Both the position numbers and the translations under genes were made by a program. A stretch of DNA of 64,000 nucleotides from Micropterix aruncella (lineage: Eukaryota > Arthropoda > Insecta > Lepidoptera > Micropterigidae): the NCBI GenBank assembly GCA_944548615.1, contig OX155951.1:19688789-19752788 (forward strand). Reading direction: 5' to 3'. Positions 25,380 to 36,384 of this stretch are shown here, one piece after another. Numbering within the stretch: position 1 is the first letter of the stretch; every line of letters begins with the position of its first letter. Under the pieces are notes generated by a model. That model was given only the letters and a program-made list of their open reading frames with translations, was not told the origin of the DNA and made no database searches.

Positions 25380-25860
25380 TGTTTTTAAAAAGTAGTTATT
25401 ACAAATTGTATCAAATTTTACTGAAGCTTGGTCATACCCAAGATAAAACTATTCACAACTCACGGATAAAAGAGTACTGCAACCGCTTCAGAGATGCCCG
25501 TACATCAGTAGGCAGCGAACCACGAACCGGTAGACAACAAGCCAAAATGACAATCTCATTGAATGTCAAGTGTGGATTTTGGTCACCTAGTATCCCGCCT
25601 TTCCTGAATTCCTGTGGTTCAAAGGGTCTATTCACTAGTCCTTAGAAATGGGTCCGTGTGATTTTTGGCTTTTCCCCATGTTAAAAATTCCGCTTTAATG
25701 GACCGATTCAAATCAAGAGAAGACCATCATGCATGCATTTGAGAAGATGCGTTCAATAAGTGTTTTCCGTTGTAGTGGACCCGCTGGAAAAGGTGTGTAC
25801 ATTATTTATTACCAAGGGGACTACTTTGTAGCAGAGTAAAGTTAGTTTGTATGAATAAGA
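25380..25860 (+). pseudogene. Mariner-type transposase relic, internally deleted
   Basis: The 5' part reads LLKLGHTQDKT.., then RIKEYCNRFRDARTSVGSEP followed by RTGRQQ, which is the helix-turn-helix region of mariner transposases (RF+DGR.SV.D..R.GRP). After a short gap the 3' part reads MGPCDFWLFPMLKIPL, a stop, then KCxxxW-like remnants and YYQGDYFVAE, which is the CDFFLFPKLK..W.KC(V).S.GDYFEG end. The catalytic core is missing, so the copy could act only as a non-autonomous element, if at all. Confidence 0.7.
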
Positions 25861-26235
25861 CTATTTTTTGCAACCAAAGGTAGGATACTTTTTGAAAAGG
25901 GTGGGACATTGATTGATCGAACTTTGATTGACTAAAAGTTGCGTAAAATATTTGTGCTCTCAACTTTAGTTGTAGCGTTCAATAGATAGCAAGTAATAGA
26001 GCGAAAGCCGAATGGAGTTGACTCATTGCGTCAACATGCAGACGAATAAAACTATCAATTTAAAAGGTTTTGTTTTGTACGTAGGTGTCGCGTCGCATTT
26101 TGTATTATTTCTAATTAAGACATTATTATAATATTACAAATTACCTGATTGTTATAAAAGTAGTAAAACATTTACTTAGTCACGGCATTTTAAATGTTTG
26201 TTTATGTTGCATTATTACGTAATAGTCGGAGTGAG

Positions 26236-26690
26236 GACTAAACCATTACTTTGTTTGTTTGTTTCTACTCTTTATTGTTAAATTTCACAATAGACGGGTT
26301 TATTGTCATACGACAATCTCTTATAACTAACCCTACTAACTACACGTACACATTCAATGTGTACGTGTAGTTAGTGCCGGATTAACCCATGTAGGGGCCC
26401 TTAGGCCTTCGAAATGTCGGGGGCCCCCTTTGCACTTGGGGTTCCATTGGGCTCACAAACATTCGGACGACGATGGGGGCCATAAGCTATAGCTTGTGAA
26501 GCTTATACGTAAATCCTGCACTGCGTGTAATATGTTTGTAAGTGTGTGCATTCAATCGACAGAATTGAAATGCAATTAGATTTGTTTTATCCCAACGGAA
26601 AATGTTAACCAAGCCGGGAATCGAACTCGAAACCTTACAATGTGAGGCCAGGCGAGCTAACCACAATGCTACTGGGCTGTGTGTATTAGT
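26236..26690 (-). mobile_element. tRNA-derived SINE, copy 1, with a nested insertion
   Basis: On the minus strand the 5' head (26613-26690) shows a tRNA-like A box and a GGTTTCGAGTTCGATTCCCGG B-box region, followed by CCGTTGGGATAAAA and the AATTCTGTCGATTGAATGC block. The 3' tail (TTGTCGTATGACAATAAACC) is at 26240-26335. Between them lies about 200 bp of unrelated sequence, including a perfect 19-bp-arm palindrome at 26336-26374 and a GGGGCCC-rich repeat. Confidence 0.75.
26336..26374. repeat. Perfect 19-bp palindrome with a 1-nt loop
   Basis: CTAACTACACGTACACATT, then C, then AATGTGTACGTGTAGTTAG. It sits where the SINE body is interrupted. Confidence 0.95.
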
Positions 26691-26699
26691 CGGGTGAGA

Positions 26700-28040
26700 A
26701 ATGTTTAAAAAAATGTATTTTTGTCGATTGATTAAATTACTCCAGGATTCCTGTGCCTGATGACATAGGCTTTACAACGGTCGGCTCCCGTAATATACAC
26801 CGTGGGCTAGCGCGTGTTGCAATAGCGCATAGGTCAGTCGATTGGAATGGACGTCGAATACGCTTAGATCTGATAATGCTCCGCCGGCCGGACATGACGT
26901 CACGAGTGTCCCATTTCTAATGCGCCCACCGCGGCTGCTCTTGGCCAAGAACCGATTGCCCTGTAGAGAGAGAGAGAGAGCAAATTGGAAGCATTACGGG
27001 ACATAGCCATCGTTTCGGGTAACCATAATTTTATATATTATGTCGCACAAAAACGAGATAAAATTCCAGTTAATACACGCGCTAACACAAATAATTATAA
27101 CGAAATTATAGGACAAAATGGGGGCTCTTGATAAATTGGGTGCACACGATGTTTCAATTGTGCGATACATGAGAGTTCATGTTCTAAATATGTGTCATAG
27201 ATAGCTGTAGACGTCTATACGAAATCTGGCAGATAGCGTCGGCAATATTCGAAATTGTATAATCGGTAATCGATTTTTAAAGATGCCTTTTAAATATTTT
27301 CACTTCCTGATTTGTTGAACAAAGGGACGTTTGCTGCGTATAAACAGGTGAACTTATAAAGAAATTGACGAGAAGTAATGTCAACTCGTTTTATGGTTGT
27401 TGTTCTCCTATTTTTTCCGATGTCAAAGCACTCGGCCTTCTTAAAGTTACAAAGTTATAAAGTAGTACACAACTGGGTATGAACGATAGAGTATTATTAA
27501 AAAAAACTTATGTGACCATTTAACAAACCTCATAAAATCCTCTTTATAATATTTCCCACATACAACACCATCCGGGTACGGAATCTATTCGGTAACCGAA
27601 ATAAACCTTTCAAGTCAAATTAGATTTAAATCTGATCCACTGTCTTTTGGACTAGACAGAGAAACAAATACTCTTTGTTAGCTGAAGAAGCTATTGTAAT
27701 TTTATTGCCCCTTTTTATCAATTACGAGTACATATCGATGCGAAAAACAAATTTATAAATATATTAGATGTCCACCCGGATTTAAGAGTTAAACGTCCGA
27801 CATAAAATCGAGTTTCAAGGCATGTCAATAGATTACTGAAACAATCTCATAAAATTGCTCCGTTCTTTTGTTGATAATGTCCTTGTCATATTTACTTGCA
27901 TATGCATCACATAAGGTTACATTTCGACGTGATGGATATTTGCATACTCATTACTACCTTTTAAAATAATATTTTTCTGTTTTAAACATTGTTCGTTTTT
28001 TCAACAAAAAAGATTGGTCATTTCCGACTATTATTGTCCA
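26700..28040. other. Intronic DNA; short (AG)n near 26965
   Basis: A GC-rich patch with an AGAGAGAGAGAGAGAG run lies at 26880-26985. The rest is AT-rich and nothing is recognised. Confidence 0.4.
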
Positions 28041-28541
28041 CTTAATCTTCTTATATATAAAAATTAATCGCCATGCGTTAGTCTCGCAGGATCTCGGAAA
28101 TGACTTGACCGATTTGAATTATTATTATTTTATTTTAAGCTATTGCATAGCTTTTATCGCGGGCCTAGCCCAGCGCGGCGACCGAATGAAGAAATTTCTT
28201 AACGATAATTAATGATTTTAAACTGATAATTACGTCTAAACGAGTACTGCTTACGATTCGAAAAAAATATATGTTAAACAAGAACATTTTCCTAATATTC
28301 TTAGCCTTGAATATTTTATATTTTGTTTTTATTACATAGTGTAATTAATTTGTGAAATTAGGTCTAACCGAACACAAAAACGACTACCACGCAAATATTA
28401 TCTGGCGTATTATTATGAAACCTGCACCATTTTAAAGATAATTTAATTATCTATCTTTTTATCTACGATTTTTTTCGAATAGTCAAAGAATAAAAGAATA
28501 ATATCCGGTTTTGTTGCTTTATTGAATAACATTCGTGCGCG

Positions 28542-28625
28542 GCGCCCTATCGGAATTATTCCGAATCATTTGATTCCCCAGCCCCATATGATTCGGAATA
28601 ATTTCAACATTTGCCGATAGAGCGC
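28542..28625. repeat. Long hairpin at the presumed Helentron 5' side
   Basis: GCGCCCTATCGG followed by AATTATTCCGAATCAT (28542-28569) pairs with ATGATTCGGAATAATT (28588-28603) and CCGATAGAGCGC (28614-28625), leaving an 18-nt loop and a 10-nt bulge. Subterminal hairpins and inverted repeats are known for Helentron/Helitron2 ends. Confidence 0.8.
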
Positions 28626-28746
28626 AGTTATCTGATATCAGAAATAAATTGAATTAATACAGTATGACCGCGGCTACTGTTACGGTAGGATTCTGACATT
28701 GTGTTCCGAAAGAAGACGAAATAAATTACGTTATTAAAAAAACAAA

Positions 28747-28811
28747 ATGGCCAGGAAATCAAAATTTTTACAACATAAACGCCGTATACTGGAGAAAAAT
28801 AGATTATTAAG
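28747..28811 (+). CDS. Helentron Rep-Hel, exon 1 (basic N-terminus)
   Basis: ATG follows an A-rich leader (AACAAAATGG). The exon encodes MARKSKFLQHKRRILEKNRL and two more codons, then ends after two bases of an Arg codon at a GTAAGT donor (28812). The supplied G of exon 2 completes AGG. The joined text continues directly as a basic KRQKLD stretch, so the N-terminus is strongly basic, as expected for a DNA-binding or nuclear-import segment. This exon is too short to stand out as an ORF and was found by matching donor and acceptor phases. Confidence 0.75.
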
Positions 28812-29389
28812 GTAAGTAACGTGTATTATTACGTGTATATTATTACCATTTCTCTGCTCTCACGTTCCTTGCCTGACGTCACATTGGGGTGACTAGACGA
28901 ATAGGTTTCGTGCAACAAGTTCACTAATTAACAGTTATAAAATAAAATACGTCATTTTATTTCATAAACTGACGTGATTACTGTTAGATCAAACTTGAAT
29001 ATTGATTTTGAAAATCGATTTAGGGTCGATTTCAATATGAAACCTGCGGGTAAAAGTACCTACACATAAGTATAAGTTGAACCGTCGATTTGCTAAATTC
29101 ATTCATAAAGCGACAAATTTTCATTCGTGATTTTCGTAGTATGACGTAAATTATACTTTGGTTGGAGGGGGTTGTACCTATTTGTTGCAATAAGATCATT
29201 TTGTGGTTTTTAGCCAAAAATCTAGTAGTAATCATAATAATTCTACTTATAACTTAGTTAGGCGCATATCTGACTCATCCATATTTATACTGACTCTAAC
29301 GCTGTAGGTAGACAGTCTTTTTTTTAAATTTGTCAGTTTTTAAACCTTCTTTTATTTTCTAATTTCTACTACTTCTAATTTCGAACTTG

Positions 29390-30290
29390 GAATGCTATTT
29401 CGAATTTCGAACTTGAAATCGTACTTCGAATTTCAAACTTGAAATTGTGCTTCGAATTTTGAACTTGACATTCTACTTCGAATTTCGAACTTGATATTCT
29501 ACTTCGAATTTCGAACTTGAAATTCTACGTCGAATTTTGAACTTGAAATTTTTCTTCGAATTTCGAACTTGACATTTTACTTAGAATTTCGAACTTGACA
29601 TTCTACTTCGAATTTCGAACTTGAAATTCTACGTTGAATTTCGAACTTGACATTTTACTTCGAATTTCGAACTTGATATTTTACTTCGAATTTCGAACTT
29701 GAAATTCTACGTCGAATTTCGAACTTGATAATAATAAATAATAAATAAATAAATACAAACGGAGCTGCCATGGAATTCACCGACCGGAGTCGGGCCCATC
29801 ATAATACTATTTTTTACACTTCTGGGGGGTGAGCAGTGGATTCCGGACTTACGAACCGGCTGTGGTAGGTTTAGGACAGCTGTCTTGCCACATGTGAGCG
29901 TTCACCTTGCCACCCATTCACTCCCCCTTCGAAGCCATAGAATTTGAGATGCGCAAATCGCAGTTTTAGATAATTTTTCTAAGAAAGAGTTGATTATTTT
30001 TCTGGAAAGAAATTTTATTATTTTACTTCGAATTTCGAACTTGATATTTTACTTCGAATTTCGAACTTGCAATTCGACGTCGAATTTCGAACTTGACATT
30101 TTACTTCGAATTTCGAACTTGACATTCTACTTCAAATTTTGAACTTAATATTCATTCTACTTCAAATTTCGAACTTGACATTTTGACATTTGAAATTCGG
30201 AATTTCGATTAAATTTCGATAATATCGGAATTCGAATTAAAATTTCGAAATTTGTATTGTGCTTTGAATTTCGAACTTGACATTCTACTT
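29390..30290. repeat. 24-25-bp minisatellite in Helentron intron 1, with an insertion
   Basis: About twenty units of ACTTCGAATTTCGAACTTGA plus a variable 4-6-bp tail run from 29390 to 29730 and again from 30018 to 30290. The gap (29730-30015) holds an unrelated insertion that begins with an AATAAATAAATAAATA run and looks like a SINE tail. The last units abut the exon 2 acceptor. Confidence 0.9.
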
Positions 30291-30302
30291 CTTTTTTCAC
30301 AG

Positions 30303-31188
30303 GAAAAGACAAAAATTGGACAGTAATGAAGAGAATGTCGTGCAATGTAGAGCTGTTGAAAATATAGAAAATGTAACGCTACAAGAAAATCAATTTCACA
30401 GCCAACAACTTCAAATTTATGAACAGCGTAATGAATGCATTACTCCCAAAGTTGTTCTATACAGGAACACAGGAATTCCTGGCGATGGTAATTGTCTATT
30501 CCACTCGCTCATAAGTGTTTTGCAAATTCAAATTGAGACTTGTGACTCGAGAAATCAGTTACGCGATTCACCCTATTTAAACTCCTGCCACAATCCGCAA
30601 GAAGCATATAACATTCTATCAAGCACTAATGATTACGGAGATTTGGATTGTTTGTACTTATTTTCAAAAATGTACAATCAAAATGTTTGTGTACATTATT
30701 GTTTTTACAACATAACTACAACGAATCAAGACACTATCTTTTGTCATTTTAAAGCGAATAATACACAAAACTGGATTCATCTTCATCTTCGTGAACAACA
30801 TTTCACACCTTTTTATGAAGTATCAGATTTATTGGAGACAATACAAGACGCTACCCAAAATGAAGCCCATGTTGATGCCAATATTCAACTATTGCGTGAC
30901 AATTATAATGAAGACCCTACCGAAGATAACCATAACGATCATGAAAATGAAATTGAGATTGATAGAGAAAATCGAATTGGTGAAAAAATTATGGATTTTA
31001 TTGTTGATGGTACTATTCCAGTTTACACAAATTATCATAAACACAGTACAAGTCATATTGATTTTTATAAAGACTTTACGAGTAATTCATTTGGTCATTC
31101 TTGTATTATTTGCGACAGACTATGGTGGAAAAGAGACTTGAAAATGTCGACCAGTAAACATGAAAGTATTTTGAAAACAATACTGCAG
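30303..31188 (+). CDS. Helentron Rep-Hel, exon 2: OTU domain and first zinc motif
   Basis: The exon starts after TTTTTTCACAG (30302) and ends at CTGCAG followed by GTAATC (31189), in phase 0. About 295 residues are encoded. The segment TGIPGDGNCLFHSLISVLQ holds the D-G-N-C catalytic centre of OTU-family cysteine proteases. The downstream HLREQHFTPFY supplies the expected His. These three residues are all intact. Near the end, HSCIICDRLWW is the first half of a zinc-binding CxxC pair. OTU domains are known in Helentrons and may remove ubiquitin or process the polyprotein; their role there is not settled. The ORF also extends 26 bp upstream of the acceptor, into the intron. Confidence 0.85.
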
Positions 31189-31273
31189 GTAATCTTAATT
31201 ATATAGTTTTTTTTTATTATTCACTTTATATTTTTCTTTCTATATCTTGATAATACGAATTTGATTTTTTTAG

Positions 31274-32787
31274 AATTACACACCTGGTGAAATTGTTCAA
31301 GTCTGCTCTACGTGTTATACATCTTTGGAAAAAGAAAAAAATCCTCTCATGTCAACCTACAATGGTTTTGCATATCTGAAAATTCCATCACATTTACCAA
31401 CGTTAAACCTTATCGAGCAACGACTGATTTCACCAAGAATACCGTTCATGCAGATTCGTAGACTGAGACACGTTAATGGTCAGTACGGTATTTATGGCCA
31501 GATAATTAATGTTCCTGTCGAAGTTAATACAATGGTGAAACAATTGCCAAGAAACATTCAAGATGACCATTGCTTTTATGTGCATTTGAAAAAGAAGTTG
31601 ATTCACAAAACTAGTTATGTCCACGGGCTTATTAATAAGAGTCATATTAAAGAGTGGTTGTCGTATTTAGTCTCTACGCCTCTTTATATTTATCATGACA
31701 TTAAAATCGATGAATCTTTTTTTACCGGCAATGAACGTACTTCGCAATTAAATATGGATGAAATAAGTGAACACGTGCCAATTGAAGACAATTTAGTTGC
31801 GCAGCAACAAACTCTTTTGTGGAATGATGATTATTTTTTGAGTCTAGCACCCGGTGAATATAACAGGCCAGTCAGTATTTTAATGGATGAACATGCGGAA
31901 GAACTATCTTTTCCGACAATCTACGGCGGTCAGTTTCGAACATACAGAGATGGTGTTATTGTTACTCCATTCATGCAAGCTACCAGCGAACTTCGGCGTA
32001 CTGATAGGCGTGCTACTGACCCACAACACCTTTTATACATCGCTGCTAAAATCATGAGGTTGCGAGTTAGTAGATGTGTCAACGTTGCGTTTAAGCATGT
32101 TGGACAAGGTACTTCAATTACGAAAGACACCATTCAATCTGAAGAATATATAAATAATTGTTTAGAAACAAATCTCGCATTTCTTCTCTGCATACCAAAT
32201 TCTGCTTGGTTTTGGTCAGATCGCAAAAAAGATCTTTTTGCAATGATCAGGCAATTAGGGCCACCAACTGCTTTTATGACTCTTAGCGCCAATGAAACTG
32301 GCTGGGAAAATTTGTTGAAATTATTGTACAAATTGAAAAACGAGGGAGCGGAAATTTCAGATGAGTTTTTAGCAGAAATGAGTTATGTGCATAAAGCTCA
32401 ACTTGTGAATGAAGATGCCGTAACTTGTGCTATTTATTTTAACAAAATGGTAAATTGTCTGTTAAAAGTTTTGCAATCAAAGAAAAGAAGTCCATTCGGA
32501 AAATATAGAGTAGTAAATTATTTCAAAAGAATAGAATTTCAACATCGTGGTAGCCCACATGCTCATATTCTTCTTTGGTTGGAAAATGTTCCTGAAGATT
32601 TATTAAGCAATGATCCTGAAGTAATTAAATTAATCGACGAATTAATTTCTGTGTCAGCGTCAGAGGCGTCTGGAAATATAAAACTAGTAACACACAAACA
32701 CACATTCACGTGTTATAAAAAAATGAATCCTAATAAAAACCAAGAATGTAGATTTGGTGCACCATTTATGCCAACAAAAAAAAAACG
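31274..32787 (+). CDS. Helentron Rep nuclease, HUH half (ends at a frameshift)
   Basis: Exon 3 begins after GATTTTTTTAG (31273) with [20 protein letters not shown], which supplies the second CxxC. The frame then runs without a stop to about 32796. The block [16 protein letters not shown] (HUH motif HxH at 32558-32566) is the metal-binding centre of the rolling-circle Rep nuclease. An upstream [10 protein letters not shown] segment also fits Helitron Rep. A run of ten A (32776-32785) breaks the frame one residue after PFMPT; protein homology continues in another frame from 32785. A sequencing error in the homopolymer is as possible as a real mutation. Confidence 0.88.
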
Positions 32788-35644
32788 AATAATTTGATAC
32801 CTATGAAAGACACTGATCCCGATTACTCAGAAGCACTTTTCAAAGAATATAAGAAACGATTTAAATTTTTAAGAAATAATCTCGAAAATGTTGACTACAC
32901 GAATTTTGATGAATTTTACTCGCATAATGATATTATTTCTGATGATCATTACTACAATATTATTCGTGCTGGTATCAATAGACCAAAATTATTCTATAAA
33001 AGGACACCAGCAGAAAAATGGCACAACACTTTCAATCCATTCGTATTACATCATTTGAAATCGAACATGGATTTTCAGATTATACTAGATGAATATGCTT
33101 GTGCAACATATGTTGTTGAATATGTCAATAAGCATAATAGAGGGATTAGTAATTTGCAAAGACAAATAATTGACATAATGGACGAGCATCCAGAATTCGA
33201 CATTGTCGATATCACAAAAAAAATGAGTATTGACATACTTCAGTCTGTTGAAATGCCGGCACAAGAAGCTGCTTGGTATTTATTAAGAGAACCTATGGCT
33301 AAGTCAACGGTGGTGACAGTCTACATTCCAACGGTATTTCCTACTGAACGCGCAAGAATTAGAAAATCTATGAAGGAACTTGAAGCTTTAGATGATGATT
33401 GTACGAACGTTTGGAAAGAGAATTGGTTCGATAAGTATGAGAAAAGACCTGAAGAACTCCGCGATGTTACGTTAGCACAATTTGTTGCAAAATATTACCT
33501 AAATAAAAAGGGGACTTACACTAAAAGAGATACTGCAAGAATAATAAGATACAGGAACTACGATATGGCTGACAATTACAACGACTATAGGCGTGAGATG
33601 GTTCTGTTGCATGTTCCTTTTCAAAGTGAAGAAAATGATATTATTGCTGAAAATAAGTTCATTCAAATATACGAGGACAACAAAGATACGATATTAGAAC
33701 GTAGGAAAGAATTTGAATCAAATTTGGACATAGAGAAAACTTTAGAAATTTGTAGACAGTTGTGCCGAGAAAACGATGAAGAACAAGAAGACGAAGAATT
33801 ATTAAGAGCGGTTGATATATTGCATGAAAGAGATCCTTATGATTTATTGCTACGTGATCCAAACTCAACTGCTAACGTTGATTTACAAAATGCATCTCTG
33901 CATAAACTTGGCGCTATAGCTAAAAAAAGAGAAAATTTAATGGATTATCAACAATTCTATGATTTAATGGGAATGGCCAATGATCAACAAAGAGATATTC
34001 TTATGACTATAATTCATCATTTACAAACTTCAATTCAAGAACCATTTCAAATTTTTTTTACGGGACCAGCTGGTACGGGAAAATCATTCGTTATCAAACT
34101 GATTATGGAAATTTACAACAGGTTCACTGATAATGATGGTTACTTCAATGCCTATATTACATGTGCTTCAACCGGCAAAGCTGCCGTGGCTATTGATGGT
34201 ACAACTGTTCATACAGCTCTCAAAATTTCTCTTTCAAAACTTTTGCCTCTGTCATCAGAAACGTTGCAATTGTATAGATCTCTCTTCAGATATGTCAGAG
34301 TACTGATCATTGATGAAATTAGCATGGTTAGTGCAGAACTTCTACATAAAATTGATAATCGTCTAAAACAAATAACAGGAAAAAACACAGATTTCGGAAG
34401 TATAGATGTTATTTTGATAGGAGATTTACGGCAATTGCCACCAGTAAGATCGACACCAATTTACAAGACAATCAGAACGAGCATGATTGGACCGCATTTA
34501 TGGAGAAAATTAAAATTTTATCAACTTACCACTGTAATGAGACAAGCTAATGTTGCATTTTCACAAGTTTTGACAAAAATAGGTAATGGAGATGTACTAG
34601 ATGAGCATGACTTTCAACTTATTGAATCGAGATTTTTCAAAAAAGAGGATGTGGCTACATTATGTCCTGATGGAGTTCGTTTATTTTTCAAAAATGAAGA
34701 TGTTGCCGCCTATAATAATTTGATTTTGAGCCAATGTGAAAACAAAATTTTTTCAACGTCCGTAGACGTCATTATAGGCACTAAAAGTACTGAGCAAGAA
34801 GCTAATTTTAGACTTAAATTACATAAAAAATCTGTTATTGACACTGGAGGACTGCCTTATCACATTACTTTTGTTGTTGGAAAGCATTATGTTATTACAA
34901 CCAACATCGACGTTACTGATGGTTTATGCAATGGTGCTGTTGGGAAATTGGTACATCTAGAATTTGATGAAAGTAACACATTGATTAGAGTTTGGCTGGA
35001 ATTTTGTGGTTCTGATAAAGTGGGTAGAAAAAAAAGGCAAAAAGCAGGCGCTCTAGCAGTGCAAAATAGAGTCAGCAATCTCGCTGTTCCCATTGAATTA
35101 CGAACAGCAAATATTTCATTAACATCGGATAGAAAATGTGTAGCCAAACGCAAACATTTTCCATTAACTTCAGCTCTTGCTCTAACTATACATAAGTCGC
35201 AAGGTGGAACTTTTGACGAAATAGTATATGATTATAGTAAAGCACATTCTCAGGAACTCGTTTATGTTGCGCTCTCTCGGGTGACTAATATTGAAAAATT
35301 GTATATCACGACAAAAAACGATAATTCTACATTCAAGTTTTATCATAATCGAAGGCAAGCTGCATCGACTGCATCTTTGTTGCAAGAATTCAAAAGACTG
35401 TCTTTAAATAGTGTTCAGACGATAGCTCAAAGTGTCTTAGATTTTATTAGTAATAGAAATGGCATTTCAATAATGACTTTCAATTGCCAAAGTCTAAATA
35501 GTCACAAATACGATTTACAAGATTCAGTTACAAGACAAACAAATGTGTTACTTCTTACCGAAACTTGCATGACGCATGATAATCCGATTGAAATACCTAA
35601 TTTCATTTGTATTGCTCAATTCAAACGAAATACTGTTCCAAAAA
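32785..35644 (+). CDS. Helentron Rep Y2 and Pif1-like helicase, start of EEP
   Basis: Continues the protein after the A-run frameshift. [17 protein letters not shown] (33094-33144) gives the paired Tyr (YxxxY, at 33109 and 33121) that cut and join DNA in rolling-circle transposition. The helicase follows: GPAGTGKS (Walker A, 34063-34086), [10 protein letters not shown] (Walker B), GDLRQLPPV, then [11 protein letters not shown] and YVALSRV, the ordered motifs of the Pif1/RecD superfamily 1B. From about 35470 the text [14 protein letters not shown] and LLLTETC begins the endonuclease domain. A five-A run at 35640-35644 shifts the frame again, in the opposite sense. No other stop occurs in 2.8 kb. 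Confidence 0.9.
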
Positions 35645-36220
35645 GGTGGGGTAGCTATTTACCAAAATAATAATAATGTTACTAACATTATGACTCCGAA
35701 TATTGCAATAAATATTGCACACGTTAGCGATGTTAATGAAAGGCGCTCATTTGTTGGAGATATTTGTGCGTGCTTGTGCAAACTTAGAAATGGCCTACAC
35801 ATAGTCATGGTAGCAATTTACATTTCACCGAATCCAAAATTGGACGAGGTAGAGCGTTTTATTCATCGCACTTTACTGGAGTACACTGAAGAAGGGTCGA
35901 AAATACTTGGTACAAATGGTAATAAATTTCCACTTATCTTGGCTGGCGATTTCAACATCAATTTCGCTGATAAAAAATCAGAGCGGTTGACAACTTTTCT
36001 TTCGGAAAAATTGAATTTGAAAATGAATAATGATCCACAAGAATCCACAACAAAATATGGGACCACCATTGACGCGGTATTTTCCAGATATTTAGAGGAT
36101 ATCAAGTCTCAAACTTATGTTTCTTATTTCAGTTACCATAAACCTATAGTTTCAAATAGTTTCAATGATAACAATTCCTCAATAACCTACATGTATTGTA
36201 AGATAATAAAAATATTTTAA
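35641..36220 (+). CDS. Helentron C-terminal EEP (APE-type) endonuclease, remaining part
   Basis: After the second A-run the frame continues as [19 protein letters not shown], then [10 protein letters not shown] (GDFN catalytic block, 35945-35956), TTIDAVFSR, and FSYHKPIV near 36130 before the stop at 36220. This is the exonuclease-endonuclease-phosphatase fold that Helentrons share with LINE retrotransposons. The final motif should read SDH, but here it reads SYH (TAC at 36134), so an Asp that supports the catalytic His is missing. The endonuclease may therefore be impaired even if the frames are restored. Confidence 0.85.
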
Positions 36221-36384
36221 ACAATATTAACTTCTCATTTATTCAATAAAAGAAAAAAATGTTTTCTTATCGGTCACCACGCTCAAAAAGTGTAACTTGA
36301 ATTAATATCAAAGAAAACAAAAACTGCATAAATATAATAAATAAATAATTATATAAAATCGAAGACTATCGCGGTTGTTTGACA

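Larger units (their letters stand above)
28542..36250 (+). mobile_element. Helentron-type Helitron, nearly complete
   Basis: A single gene model (28747-36220) encodes OTU, zinc, HUH/Y2 Rep, Pif1-like helicase and EEP endonuclease domains. The presence of a C-terminal endonuclease and an OTU domain is the known signature of Helentrons, as opposed to classical Helitrons. The left limit is placed at a strong hairpin (28542-28625) ~120 bp upstream of the ATG. The right limit is placed just after an AATAAA at 36245. The exact termini are not proven. The palindrome at 36385-36550 may belong to the 3' end. The element lies on the + strand inside the host intron, in the sense orientation. Confidence 0.8.

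Noticed and set aside
29390..30290. A CRISPR-like array from the regularly repeated 24-bp unit.
   Set aside because: There are no unique spacers between units, no cas genes, and the host is an animal genome; it is a minisatellite.
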